From positions 434,001 to 498,000 of the forward strand of contig NZ_CP028271.1 in the NCBI RefSeq assembly GCF_009914055.1: 64,000 nucleotides of DNA, read 5' to 3'. The notes beneath the pieces were generated by a model, which was not told the origin of the DNA, did no database searches, and saw only the letters and a list, made by a program, of their open reading frames with translations. Of the stretch, positions 17,431 to 25,363 are shown piece by piece (position 1 is the stretch's first letter; every line of letters starts with the position of its first letter). The stretch is from Mixta intestinalis (lineage in GTDB: Bacteria > Pseudomonadota > Gammaproteobacteria > Enterobacterales > Enterobacteriaceae). The position numbers and the translations under genes were made by a program.

Positions 17431-17452
17431 TTTTCGCTGCTTTAATAGCCGA

Positions 17453-17485
17453 AAGCCCGCTGCCGCAAGGTGCGCGGGCTTTTTG
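17453..17485 (+). terminator. Terminator of tig
   Basis: AAGCCCGC (17453-17460) and GCGGGCTT (17474-17481) with an internal small loop, followed by TTTTGTTT. The remaining 17486-17772 leads into clpP; I see no gene there. Confidence 0.85.
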
Positions 17486-17772
17486 TTTATCTGCCTTAAA
17501 AATCTGCTTTTGTGCGCCTTATTGGCTAATTAAGCGTCAGGTTATTCGGTATGATGGTAATCCGGTTTAGCGATTGAAGAAAACGTTGTTATGCTTGAAA
17601 CAGCGGGGCAGCGCCCCCAGATAGTTTCTCGTGTAGTTTGAGAAATGTAAGGCTGGCTGATTGACCGTCCGGATAGCGTCGGAGAGTGGCTGCGTGAAGC
17701 GTGGTTTTCATGTGCTCACTTGAGTAGAATCGGTACAGAGTGTTGCCAATGAAATTTATCCAGGAGACGGTA

Positions 17773-18396
17773 ATGTCATACAATGGCGAACGTGGATTTT
17801 CCGCGCCTCACATGGCGCTGGTGCCTATGGTGGTCGAACAAACCTCGCGCGGCGAGCGTTCTTACGACATTTTTTCCCGCCTGTTAAAAGAGCGCGTCAT
17901 TTTCCTTACCGGTCAGGTTGAAGATCAGATGGCGAACCTGATCGTAGCCCAGATGCTGTTTCTGGAAGCGGAAAACCCGGAAAAAGATATCTACCTCTAT
18001 ATTAACTCGCCGGGCGGTGTGATTACCGCAGGCATGTCTATTTATGACACCATGCAGTTTATCAAGCCGGACGTCAGCACCATCTGTATGGGACAGGCCT
18101 GCTCAATGGGTTCCTTCCTGCTAACCGCTGGTGCAAAAGGCAAGCGTTTCTGCCTGCCGCACGCGCGCGTCATGATTCATCAGCCGCTGGGCGGTTTCCA
18201 GGGGCAGGCTTCTGATATTGAGATCCATGCGCGTGAAATCGTGAAGACTAAACAGCTGATGAATGAGCTGATGGCGAAACATACGGGTCAGAGCATAGAA
18301 ACTATTGAACGTGATACGCAACGCGATCGTTTCCTTTCCGCCAGCGAGGCCGTTGAGTACGGTCTGGTTGACTCTGTGCTTACCCAGCGTACCTGA
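17773..18396 (+). CDS. clpP: ATP-dependent Clp protease proteolytic subunit ClpP (ClpP1)
   Basis: Serine peptidase that forms the tetradecameric chamber fed by ClpX or ClpA. The ATG at 17773, with AGGAGA upstream, gives 207 residues as in E. coli. The catalytic triad aligns as Ser111 (GQACSMG), His136 (VMIHQPLGG) and Asp185 (TQRDRF). The N-terminal propeptide and axial-loop segment (MALVPMVVEQTSRGERSYDIF) are intact. Residue 110, just before the nucleophile, is Cys where E. coli has Ala. Followed 109 bases later by clpX copy 1. Confidence 0.97.
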   Translation: MSYNGERGFSAPHMALVPMVVEQTSRGERSYDIFSRLLKERVIFLTGQVEDQMANLIVAQMLFLEAENPEKDIYLYINSPGGVITAGMSIYDTMQFIKPDVSTICMGQACSMGSFLLTAGAKGKRFCLPHARVMIHQPLGGFQGQASDIEIHAREIVKTKQLMNELMAKHTGQSIETIERDTQRDRFLSASEAVEYGLVDSVLTQRT

Positions 18397-18505
18397 TTAA
18401 ATACGATATTGTACCAGTCTGCCTGTATCATGTCGGAAACGACAAGGGACAGACAGCCCACTTCCGCGTTGCGGAAAGGGTGTGCAATAAATAGGGGGTA
18501 ATTGA

Positions 18506-19780
18506 ATGACAGATAAGCGCAAAGATGGTTCAGGGAAGCTGCTGTACTGCTCTTTCTGCGGCAAAAGCCAGCATGAAGTGCGTAAGTTGATCGCCGGACC
18601 GTCGGTGTATATCTGCGACGAATGTGTGGATTTGTGCAACGACATCATTCGCGAAGAGATTAAAGAAGTTACGCCGCACCGCGAGCGCAGCGCATTGCCG
18701 ACGCCGCACGAAATCCGCCATCATCTTGATGATTATGTTATCGGTCAGGAGCGGGCGAAGAAGGTGCTGGCGGTGGCGGTTTATAACCACTACAAGCGCC
18801 TGCGCAACGGCGACAGCAGCAACGGCATCGAGCTGGGCAAAAGTAACATTCTGCTGATTGGCCCCACCGGCAGCGGTAAAACGCTGCTGGCGGAGACGCT
18901 GGCGCGGCTGCTGGACGTGCCGTTCACCATGGCGGACGCGACGACGCTGACCGAAGCGGGCTACGTGGGCGAAGACGTCGAGAACATTATCCAGAAGCTG
19001 CTGCAGAAGTGTGACTATGACGTGCAGAAGGCGCAGCGCGGCATCGTCTACATCGATGAAATCGACAAGATATCGCGCAAGTCGGACAACCCGTCGATAA
19101 CGCGCGACGTGTCCGGCGAGGGCGTGCAGCAGGCGCTGCTGAAGCTGATAGAGGGCACGGTGGCGGCGGTGCCGCCGCAGGGCGGGCGCAAGCATCCGCA
19201 GCAGGAGTTCCTGCAGGTGGATACGTCGAAAATCCTGTTTATCTGCGGCGGTGCGTTTGCCGGCCTGGACAAGGTGATTTCCCAGCGCGTGGAAACCGGC
19301 TCGGGCATCGGCTTTGGTGCGACGGTGAAAGGCAAGTCGCAGAAGGCAACCGAAGGGCAGCTGCTGGAGCAGGTGGAGCCGGAAGACCTGATTAAGTTCG
19401 GCCTGATACCGGAGTTTATCGGGCGTCTGCCGGTGGTGGCGACGCTGAACGAGCTGAGCGAGGAAGCGCTGATCCAGATCCTGCGCGAGCCGAAGAACGC
19501 GCTGACCAAGCAGTATCAGGCGCTGTTCGGACTGGAAGGGGTGGAGCTGGAGTTCCGTGACGAGGCGCTGACGGCGATAGCGCGCAAGGCGATGTCGCGC
19601 AAGACCGGAGCGCGCGGCCTGCGCTCGATAGTTGAGGCGGCGCTGCTGGACACCATGTATGACCTGCCGTCGATGGACGACGTGGAGAAGGTGGTGATAG
19701 ACGAGTCGGTGATCGGGGGCGAGAGCAAACCGATGCTGATCTACGGACAGCACGAGGCGCAACAGGCCTCCGGCGAATAA
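18506..19780 (+). CDS. clpX: Clp protease ATP-binding subunit ClpX, copy 1
   Basis: AAA+ unfoldase that recognises ssrA-tagged and other substrates and feeds them into ClpP. The zinc-binding domain has Cys15, Cys18, Cys37 and Cys40. Walker A GPTGSGKT is at 119-126, pore loop GYVG at 152-155, Walker B with Asp184-Glu185, and the ClpP-docking IGF loop at 268-270. Length 424 as in E. coli. AGGGGG lies upstream of the ATG. The protein differs from copy 2 only at residues 7-8 (Asp-Gly against Glu-Ser). Codon use is unlike its neighbours: seven ATA codons counted by eye and mostly AAG for lysine. Position after clpP marks it as the ancestral locus. Confidence 0.98.
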   Translation: MTDKRKDGSGKLLYCSFCGKSQHEVRKLIAGPSVYICDECVDLCNDIIREEIKEVTPHRERSALPTPHEIRHHLDDYVIGQERAKKVLAVAVYNHYKRLRNGDSSNGIELGKSNILLIGPTGSGKTLLAETLARLLDVPFTMADATTLTEAGYVGEDVENIIQKLLQKCDYDVQKAQRGIVYIDEIDKISRKSDNPSITRDVSGEGVQQALLKLIEGTVAAVPPQGGRKHPQQEFLQVDTSKILFICGGAFAGLDKVISQRVETGSGIGFGATVKGKSQKATEGQLLEQVEPEDLIKFGLIPEFIGRLPVVATLNELSEEALIQILREPKNALTKQYQALFGLEGVELEFRDEALTAIARKAMSRKTGARGLRSIVEAALLDTMYDLPSMDDVEKVVIDESVIGGESKPMLIYGQHEAQQASGE

Positions 19781-19796
19781 ATCGTTATCTTGCGAA

Positions 19797-19820
19797 ATGG
19801 GCCTGCGGGCCCATTTTTTT
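19797..19820 (+). terminator. Terminator of clpX copy 1
   Basis: ATGGGCC (19797-19803) and GGCCCAT (19808-19814) followed by a run of Ts, 16 bases after the stop codon. Confidence 0.85.
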
Positions 19821-19870
19821 GACCCTATTATCGGCCCTGAAGTTTTTATAGCGGCGGTCAGCGGATAGCA

Positions 19871-19938
19871 AAAAAATAGCCCCTGTGTTTCCCTTCAGTT
19901 GCGTTAGCTGGCTGAAGTCATGCGCAGGGGCCTTTTCT
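19871..19938 (-). terminator. Terminator of the clpP paralogue, possibly bidirectional
   Basis: Outer arms GCCCCTG (19879-19885) and CAGGGGC (19925-19931) enclose inner arms CTTCAG / CTGAAG (19893-19898, 19912-19917). On the minus strand the stem runs into TATTTTTTT; on the plus strand into CTTTTCTTT. Confidence 0.7.
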
Positions 19939-19959
19939 TTACAGGTAGTGCAGCAGCCG

Positions 19960-20550
19960 TCAGGCTTTCAGTTCGTCCCAGTGGGTAATCACATGGCTGG
20001 CGATGCCATATTCGATCGCCTGTTCCGGGCTCATCCAGTAGTTGCTGTCGGTATCTTTCTCTACCCGTTCCAGCGGCTGACCGGTCGCTTTGCTGATCAA
20101 TCTGTTGATGCGATCGCGCGCGCGCAGCAGTTCGTTAGCTTCGATTTCGATATCAGAAACTTTACCGCGTACGCCGCCCAGCGGCTGGTGAATCATGAAG
20201 CGCGTATTAGGCAGCGCGTAACGATCTTCTTTTTCCGCGGCCAGATAGATAGTAATGCCCGCGCTGGCTACCCAGCCAGTGCCTACAACGATGACGCGCG
20301 GCTTGATAAATTTAATCATGTCGTGAATCGTATCGCCCGCTTCGACATGGCCGCCCTGAGAGTTAATGAACAGCTTGATCGGCTCGTCGTTCATCTCCTG
20401 CAAAATCAGCAGTTGAGCCATCACTTTTTCCGCGAGAGCCTGATTGATTTCGCCTGAAATAATGATAGAGCGAGACTCCAGCAGTTTGTTCATCGCTAAT
20501 GCTGAGGTCTTTTCTTCCTGACCGCTTTCTTTATTCGGCTCTTGAGGCAT
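19960..20550 (-). CDS. Divergent ClpP paralogue (ClpP2-like) with Ser-His-Asn triad
   Basis: Second ClpP-family peptidase subunit, 196 residues, clearly different from ClpP1. The nucleophile Ser96 lies in GWVASAGIT and the histidine in MIHQPLGG (His121). Aligning EKDTDSNYW with E. coli ERDTERDRF puts Asn170 at the catalytic Asp position (E. coli Asp185 of the precursor). The N-terminus is a charged stretch (PNKESGQEEKTSALA) in place of the ClpP1 axial-loop sequence. The ATG at 20550 has GGAG eight bases upstream; a longer frame to 20655 is unsupported. It is divergent from clpX copy 2 and has its own terminator. Listeria ClpP1 has a similar Asn and needs a partner ClpP for activity; Pseudomonas aeruginosa also has two ClpPs. 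A mixed ClpP1/ClpP2 particle is inferred here. Confidence 0.88.
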   Translation of the reverse strand: MPQEPNKESGQEEKTSALAMNKLLESRSIIISGEINQALAEKVMAQLLILQEMNDEPIKLFINSQGGHVEAGDTIHDMIKFIKPRVIVVGTGWVASAGITIYLAAEKEDRYALPNTRFMIHQPLGGVRGKVSDIEIEANELLRARDRINRLISKATGQPLERVEKDTDSNYWMSPEQAIEYGIASHVITHWDELKA

Positions 20551-20593
20551 CGTTAACACTCCATCTGTGCATTTTCGTAAGTGCAGAAAGTCT

Positions 20594-20621
20594 AGCATAA
20601 TCCTTTCAGACGCTGAATCAA
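20594..20621 (-). promoter_or_regulatory. Candidate promoter of the clpP paralogue
   Basis: On the minus strand TTGATT (20616-20621), 16-base spacer, TATGCT (20594-20599); each hexamer matches consensus at four of six positions. Confidence 0.4.
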
Positions 20622-20686
20622 CTAAGCGCGTAAGCATCTGGCAGAATGTGCGCACGGCAGGTTGAATGAACAGAATACGGGTAAAC

Positions 20687-20721
20687 GCAACGTGAGCACA
20701 GGCTGCTTTTGCTCACGTTGC
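20687..20721. promoter_or_regulatory. 12-bp inverted repeat in the divergent clpP2/clpX2 control region
   Basis: GCAACGTGAGCA (20687-20698) and TGCTCACGTTGC (20710-20721) are exact inverted repeats with an 11-base spacer and no T-run on either side. A TATAGT at 20738-20743 would be the clpX2 -10 element, placing the -35 region in the right arm, so the palindrome is a candidate operator. The sequence is not CIRCE (TTAGCACTC arms). Confidence 0.55.
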
Positions 20722-20808
20722 CTGGGGAAAGTACCGCTATAGTAAAAGCTAAATGAAGAGAGAGAATCAGCCTGAAAAGCGCTGTGAAACAAGGCATGAG
20801 GTTAGCTG

Positions 20809-22083
20809 ATGACAGATAAGCGCAAAGAGAGTTCAGGGAAGCTGCTGTACTGCTCTTTCTGCGGCAAAAGCCAGCATGAAGTGCGTAAGCTGATCGCCGG
20901 ACCGTCGGTGTATATCTGCGACGAATGTGTGGATTTGTGCAACGACATCATTCGCGAAGAGATTAAAGAAGTTACGCCGCACCGCGAGCGCAGCGCATTG
21001 CCGACGCCGCACGAAATCCGCCATCATCTTGATGATTATGTTATCGGTCAGGAGCGGGCGAAGAAGGTGCTGGCGGTGGCGGTTTATAACCACTACAAGC
21101 GCCTGCGCAACGGCGACAGCAGCAACGGCATCGAGCTGGGCAAAAGTAACATTCTGCTGATTGGCCCCACCGGCAGCGGTAAAACGCTGCTGGCGGAGAC
21201 GCTGGCGCGGCTGCTGGACGTGCCGTTCACCATGGCGGACGCGACGACGCTGACCGAAGCGGGCTACGTGGGCGAAGACGTCGAGAACATTATCCAGAAG
21301 CTGCTGCAGAAGTGTGACTATGACGTGCAGAAGGCGCAGCGCGGCATCGTCTACATCGATGAAATCGACAAGATATCGCGCAAGTCGGACAACCCGTCGA
21401 TAACGCGCGACGTGTCCGGCGAGGGCGTGCAGCAGGCGCTGCTGAAGCTGATAGAGGGCACGGTGGCGGCGGTGCCGCCGCAGGGCGGGCGCAAGCATCC
21501 GCAGCAGGAGTTCCTGCAGGTGGATACGTCGAAAATCCTGTTTATCTGCGGCGGTGCGTTTGCCGGCCTGGACAAGGTGATTTCCCAGCGCGTGGAAACC
21601 GGCTCGGGCATCGGCTTCGGCGCGACGGTGAAAGGCAAGTCGCAGAAGGCAACCGAAGGGCAGCTGCTGGAGCAGGTGGAGCCGGAAGACCTGATTAAGT
21701 TCGGCCTGATACCGGAGTTTATCGGGCGTCTGCCGGTGGTGGCGACGCTGAACGAGCTGAGCGAGGAAGCGCTGATCCAGATCCTGCGCGAGCCGAAGAA
21801 CGCGCTGACCAAGCAGTATCAGGCGCTGTTCGGACTGGAAGGGGTGGAGCTGGAGTTCCGCGACGAGGCGCTGACGGCGATAGCGCGCAAGGCGATGTCG
21901 CGCAAGACCGGAGCGCGCGGCCTGCGCTCGATAGTCGAGGCGGCGCTGCTGGACACCATGTATGACCTGCCGTCGATGGATGACGTGGAGAAGGTGGTGA
22001 TAGACGAGTCGGTGATCGGGGGCGAGAGCAAGCCGATGCTGATCTACGGACAGCACGAGGCGCAACAGGCATCTGGCGAATAA
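20809..22083 (+). CDS. clpX: Clp protease ATP-binding subunit ClpX, copy 2
   Basis: Full-length second ClpX, 424 residues, with zinc-finger cysteines, Walker A (119-126), GYVG pore loop, Walker B and IGF loop all identical to copy 1. Only residues 7-8 differ (Glu-Ser). By eye about eleven bases differ in 1275, grouped near the two ends. Upstream and downstream sequences are unrelated to those of copy 1. The start is supported by GAGG eight bases upstream. It shares the unusual ATA and AAG codon use of copy 1. Head-to-head with the clpP paralogue over 258 bp, it probably serves that peptidase, although with an identical IGF loop it should also dock on ClpP1. Confidence 0.97.
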   Translation: MTDKRKESSGKLLYCSFCGKSQHEVRKLIAGPSVYICDECVDLCNDIIREEIKEVTPHRERSALPTPHEIRHHLDDYVIGQERAKKVLAVAVYNHYKRLRNGDSSNGIELGKSNILLIGPTGSGKTLLAETLARLLDVPFTMADATTLTEAGYVGEDVENIIQKLLQKCDYDVQKAQRGIVYIDEIDKISRKSDNPSITRDVSGEGVQQALLKLIEGTVAAVPPQGGRKHPQQEFLQVDTSKILFICGGAFAGLDKVISQRVETGSGIGFGATVKGKSQKATEGQLLEQVEPEDLIKFGLIPEFIGRLPVVATLNELSEEALIQILREPKNALTKQYQALFGLEGVELEFRDEALTAIARKAMSRKTGARGLRSIVEAALLDTMYDLPSMDDVEKVVIDESVIGGESKPMLIYGQHEAQQASGE

Positions 22084-22114
22084 TTCGTCAATGTTGCCAG
22101 CGGGTTAGTCAGCT

Positions 22115-22147
22115 AAAGGGGGAATTTCTTCCCCTTTTGTTTTTCTC
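22115..22147 (+). terminator. Terminator of clpX copy 2
   Basis: AAAGGGG (22115-22121) and CCCCTTT (22131-22137) followed by TGTTTTTC. It is unrelated to the terminator of copy 1. Confidence 0.75.
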
Positions 22148-22157
22148 ACCTGACTGA

Positions 22158-22186
22158 CATTGAATGTCTGATAAACATCCCCATAT
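22158..22186 (+). promoter_or_regulatory. Sigma-32 heat-shock promoter of lon
   Basis: CATTGAA (22158-22164) and CCCCATAT (22179-22186) with 14 bases between them match the heat-shock consensus. The segment AAACATCCCCATATACT matches the E. coli lon promoter as I remember it. Confidence 0.8.
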
Positions 22187-22272
22187 ACTCAAATACCTGT
22201 GGGTTGCCTGGTACATAGCCTGCACTATGCGGTACCCATCACCTGGCGGACATTAAACTAAGAGAGAGCTCT

Positions 22273-24627
22273 ATGAATCCTGAGCGTTCTGAACGCATTG
22301 AAATCCCTGTGTTGCCGTTGCGCGACGTAGTGGTTTATCCGCACATGGTAATTCCGTTGTTTGTTGGTCGGGAAAAATCGATTCGGTGCCTCGAAGCCGC
22401 AATGGATCATGATAAAAAGATCATGCTGGTCGCACAGAAAGAGGCTTCAACGGATGAACCTGGCATTAACGATCTCTTCTCTGTAGGGACCGTTTCCTCT
22501 ATTTTGCAGATGCTGAAGCTGCCGGACGGCACGGTAAAAGTGCTGGTTGAAGGCTTACAGCGTGCACGAATTACCCAGCTGGCCGATAATGGCGAGCATT
22601 TTAGCGCGCAGGCGGAATACCTCGTCTCGCCTGAGATTGAAGAGCGCGAGCAGGAAGTGCTGGTGCGTACGGCCATCAACCAGTTTGAAGGCTACATTAA
22701 GCTCAACAAAAAAATTCCTCCTGAGGTACTGACTTCGCTGAACAGTATCGACGACGCTGCGCGCCTCGCCGATACCGTGGCGGCGCATATGCCGCTTAAG
22801 CTGGCGGATAAACAGTCCGTGCTGGAGATGTCCGACGTTAACGAACGTCTGGAATATCTGATGGCGATGATGGAATCGGAAATCGACCTGTTACAGGTTG
22901 AGAAACGTATCCGTAACCGCGTCAAAAAACAGATGGAGAAAAGCCAGCGCGAGTACTATCTGAATGAGCAGATGAAGGCTATTCAGAAAGAGCTGGGCGA
23001 AATGGATGACGCTCCGGACGAATACGAAGCGCTGAAACGCAAAATCGAAGCGTCAAAAATGCCGAAAGAGGCGCGTGAAAAAGCGGAAGCTGAACTGCAG
23101 AAGCTGAAAATGATGTCGCCCATGTCGGCAGAAGCGACGGTGGTGCGCGGCTATATCGAGTGGATGGTTCAGGTTCCGTGGAATGAGCGCAGCAAGGTGA
23201 AAAAAGACCTGCGTAAAGCTCAGGAAACGCTGGATCGCGACCACTACGGCCTGGAGCGCGTAAAAGACCGTATTCTTGAATATCTGGCGGTACAGAGTCG
23301 GGTTAATAAAATCAAAGGGCCGATCCTCTGCCTGGTAGGACCGCCGGGGGTAGGTAAAACCTCGCTGGGTCAGTCTATTGCCAAAGCGACCGGACGCAAG
23401 TATGTGCGTATGGCGCTGGGTGGCGTGCGTGATGAAGCGGAAATCCGTGGTCACCGCCGTACCTATATCGGCTCGATGCCGGGCAAACTGATCCAGAAAA
23501 TGGCGAAAGTGGGCGTGAAAAACCCGCTGTTCCTGCTGGATGAGATCGACAAAATGTCTTCGGACATGCGTGGCGATCCTGCTTCTGCGCTGCTTGAGGT
23601 GCTGGATCCGGAACAGAACGTAGCGTTTAACGATCACTATCTGGAAGTGGATTACGATCTCTCCGATGTGATGTTCGTTGCCACCTCTAACTCGATGAAT
23701 ATCCCGGCACCGCTGTTGGATCGTATGGAAGTGATTCGTCTCTCTGGCTATACCGAAGATGAAAAGCTGAACATCGCGAAGCAGCATTTGCTGCCGAAGC
23801 AAATCGAACGTAATGCGCTGAAAGAGAGCGAAATTTCGGTAGATGACAGCGCTATCGTTGGCATCATTCGCTACTACACCCGTGAAGCGGGCGTGCGTAG
23901 CCTTGAACGTGAACTGTCGAAACTGTGCCGTAAGGCGGTAAAAGCGCTGCTGCTGGATAAAAATCTCAAACGCATCGACATCAATGGCGATAACCTGAAG
24001 GATTTCCTTGGCGTACAGCGCTTTGACTATGGGCGTGCCGACAGCGAAAACCGTGTTGGTCAGGTTACTGGCCTGGCGTGGACGGAAGTGGGCGGCGATC
24101 TGCTGACCATCGAAACCGCCTGCGTGCCGGGTAAAGGTAAGCTGACCTATACCGGCTCGCTGGGTGAAGTGATGCAGGAATCTATCCAGGCGGCGCTGAC
24201 CGTGGTGCGTGCGCGCGCTGAAAAACTGGGTATCAACGGCGACTTCTACGAAAAACGTGATATCCATGTACACGTACCGGAAGGGGCAACGCCGAAGGAT
24301 GGTCCCAGCGCCGGTATCGCTATGTGTACCGCACTGGTTTCCTGCCTCACCGGTAACCCGGTTCGCGCTGATGTGGCGATGACCGGCGAGATTACGCTGC
24401 GTGGTCAGGTATTGCCAATTGGCGGTCTGAAGGAAAAACTGCTGGCGGCTCATCGCGGCGGCATCAAAACGGTACTTATTCCTGAAGAAAACAAACGCGA
24501 TTTGGAAGAGATTCCGGAAAACGTACTGGCGGATCTGGATGTCCATCCGGTTAAGCGCATTGAAGACGTGCTGACATTAGCGCTGCAAAACGCGCCTTAT
24601 GGCATGCAGGTCGCTACGGCAAAATAG
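22273..24627 (+). CDS. lon: ATP-dependent protease Lon
   Basis: Hexameric AAA+ serine protease that removes misfolded and regulatory proteins such as SulA and RcsA. Domains: N-terminal substrate-binding domain (about 1-310), AAA+ module with Walker A GPPGVGKTS (about 356-364), and the C-terminal protease domain with Ser679 in DGPSAGIAM and Lys722 in GGLKEKLLAAH. The length, 784 residues, equals E. coli. AGAGAG lies before the ATG. It has its own heat-shock promoter and terminator. Confidence 0.98.
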   Translation: MNPERSERIEIPVLPLRDVVVYPHMVIPLFVGREKSIRCLEAAMDHDKKIMLVAQKEASTDEPGINDLFSVGTVSSILQMLKLPDGTVKVLVEGLQRARITQLADNGEHFSAQAEYLVSPEIEEREQEVLVRTAINQFEGYIKLNKKIPPEVLTSLNSIDDAARLADTVAAHMPLKLADKQSVLEMSDVNERLEYLMAMMESEIDLLQVEKRIRNRVKKQMEKSQREYYLNEQMKAIQKELGEMDDAPDEYEALKRKIEASKMPKEAREKAEAELQKLKMMSPMSAEATVVRGYIEWMVQVPWNERSKVKKDLRKAQETLDRDHYGLERVKDRILEYLAVQSRVNKIKGPILCLVGPPGVGKTSLGQSIAKATGRKYVRMALGGVRDEAEIRGHRRTYIGSMPGKLIQKMAKVGVKNPLFLLDEIDKMSSDMRGDPASALLEVLDPEQNVAFNDHYLEVDYDLSDVMFVATSNSMNIPAPLLDRMEVIRLSGYTEDEKLNIAKQHLLPKQIERNALKESEISVDDSAIVGIIRYYTREAGVRSLERELSKLCRKAVKALLLDKNLKRIDINGDNLKDFLGVQRFDYGRADSENRVGQVTGLAWTEVGGDLLTIETACVPGKGKLTYTGSLGEVMQESIQAALTVVRARAEKLGINGDFYEKRDIHVHVPEGATPKDGPSAGIAMCTALVSCLTGNPVRADVAMTGEITLRGQVLPIGGLKEKLLAAHRGGIKTVLIPEENKRDLEEIPENVLADLDVHPVKRIEDVLTLALQNAPYGMQVATAK

Positions 24628-24658
24628 TATCTGGCGCTAAAATTAGCGAAAAAGCGGA

Positions 24659-24694
24659 GCTGGCGAGTCAAATCTGACTTGCCAGCTTTTTTTT
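24659..24694 (+). terminator. Terminator of lon
   Basis: Twelve-base stem GCTGGCGAGTCA / TGACTTGCCAGC (one G-T pair) with a four-base loop and eight Ts. Confidence 0.9.
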
Positions 24695-24839
24695 GTGCCG
24701 CTAAGTTAAGGGGCTGTTGAAGCCGCAACCCAGAGAATTCCCGTTGTTTCGGCTCAACAACCTTGATATAACTGGCTGCGCATCTCGGCTGGCTGGACGC
24801 TCGTCGCGATAGTGAATAATAAAAGAGGGGATGAATAGA

Positions 24840-25112
24840 GTGAATAAGTCACAATTGATCGACAAGATTGCCGCAGACGCTGATATTTCTAAAGCGGCAG
24901 CAGGACGTGTTTTAGATGCTTTTATTAGCTCAGTTTCTGATTCATTGAAATCAGGCGATGAAGTAGCACTGGTTGGTTTTGGTACTTTCTCAGTACGTGA
25001 GCGTTCTGAGCGTACAGGCCGTAACCCACAGACAGGTAAAGAAATTACCATCCCGGCAAGCAAAGTACCGGGTTTCCGTGCCGGTAAAGCGCTGAAAGAC
25101 GCAGTAAACTAA
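24840..25112 (+). CDS. hupB: DNA-binding protein HU subunit beta
   Basis: Nucleoid protein HU-beta, a histone-like dimer that bends DNA. The start is GTG at 24840, giving 90 residues beginning with NKSQLIDKIA after Met. The GAGGGG binding site lies ten bases upstream, and an ATG nine bases earlier abuts it with no spacing. The E. coli hupB also starts with GTG. The beta-arm signature GRNPQTGKEI is present. Its usual place is just after lon. Confidence 0.95.
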   Translation: MNKSQLIDKIAADADISKAAAGRVLDAFISSVSDSLKSGDEVALVGFGTFSVRERSERTGRNPQTGKEITIPASKVPGFRAGKALKDAVN

Positions 25113-25184
25113 TTTACTGCTGACTCCATTGCAGCATTTTCTACGGTGGAGTGAGGACTGCCAATGCGTTCTCATGTAACATAC

Positions 25185-25217
25185 AGGCACATCAGGCAAT
25201 TGATGTGCCTTTTTTTA
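25185..25217 (+). terminator. Terminator of hupB
   Basis: AGGCACATCA (25185-25194) and TGATGTGCCT (25201-25210) followed by seven Ts. Confidence 0.9.
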
Positions 25218-25363
25218 TCCTGCCGCGAGACAAATAGTGGTGGCGGGTGTCAGAAAGCATGGCTGGGAAGCTGCCGGCCTGAAACGCAGCAACGCGCATG
25301 CCTGCAGGGATGGGGTGCCAGCGTGAGGTTTACATTCATACTACAGCGGAGTGTTGTCATACC

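Noticed and set aside
18530..19762. Long open frames antisense to both clpX genes (410 residues each)
   Set aside because: They arise from the GC-rich third positions of clpX; the Arg/His/Gln-rich products look like nothing real.
20687..20721. Reading the 12-bp repeat in the clpP2/clpX2 gap as CIRCE or as a terminator
   Set aside because: Arms do not match TTAGCACTC, and no T-run follows on either strand.
23053..24546. A 497-residue frame antisense to lon
   Set aside because: Shadow of the lon frame; composition is typical of antisense translation and no start signal is seen.
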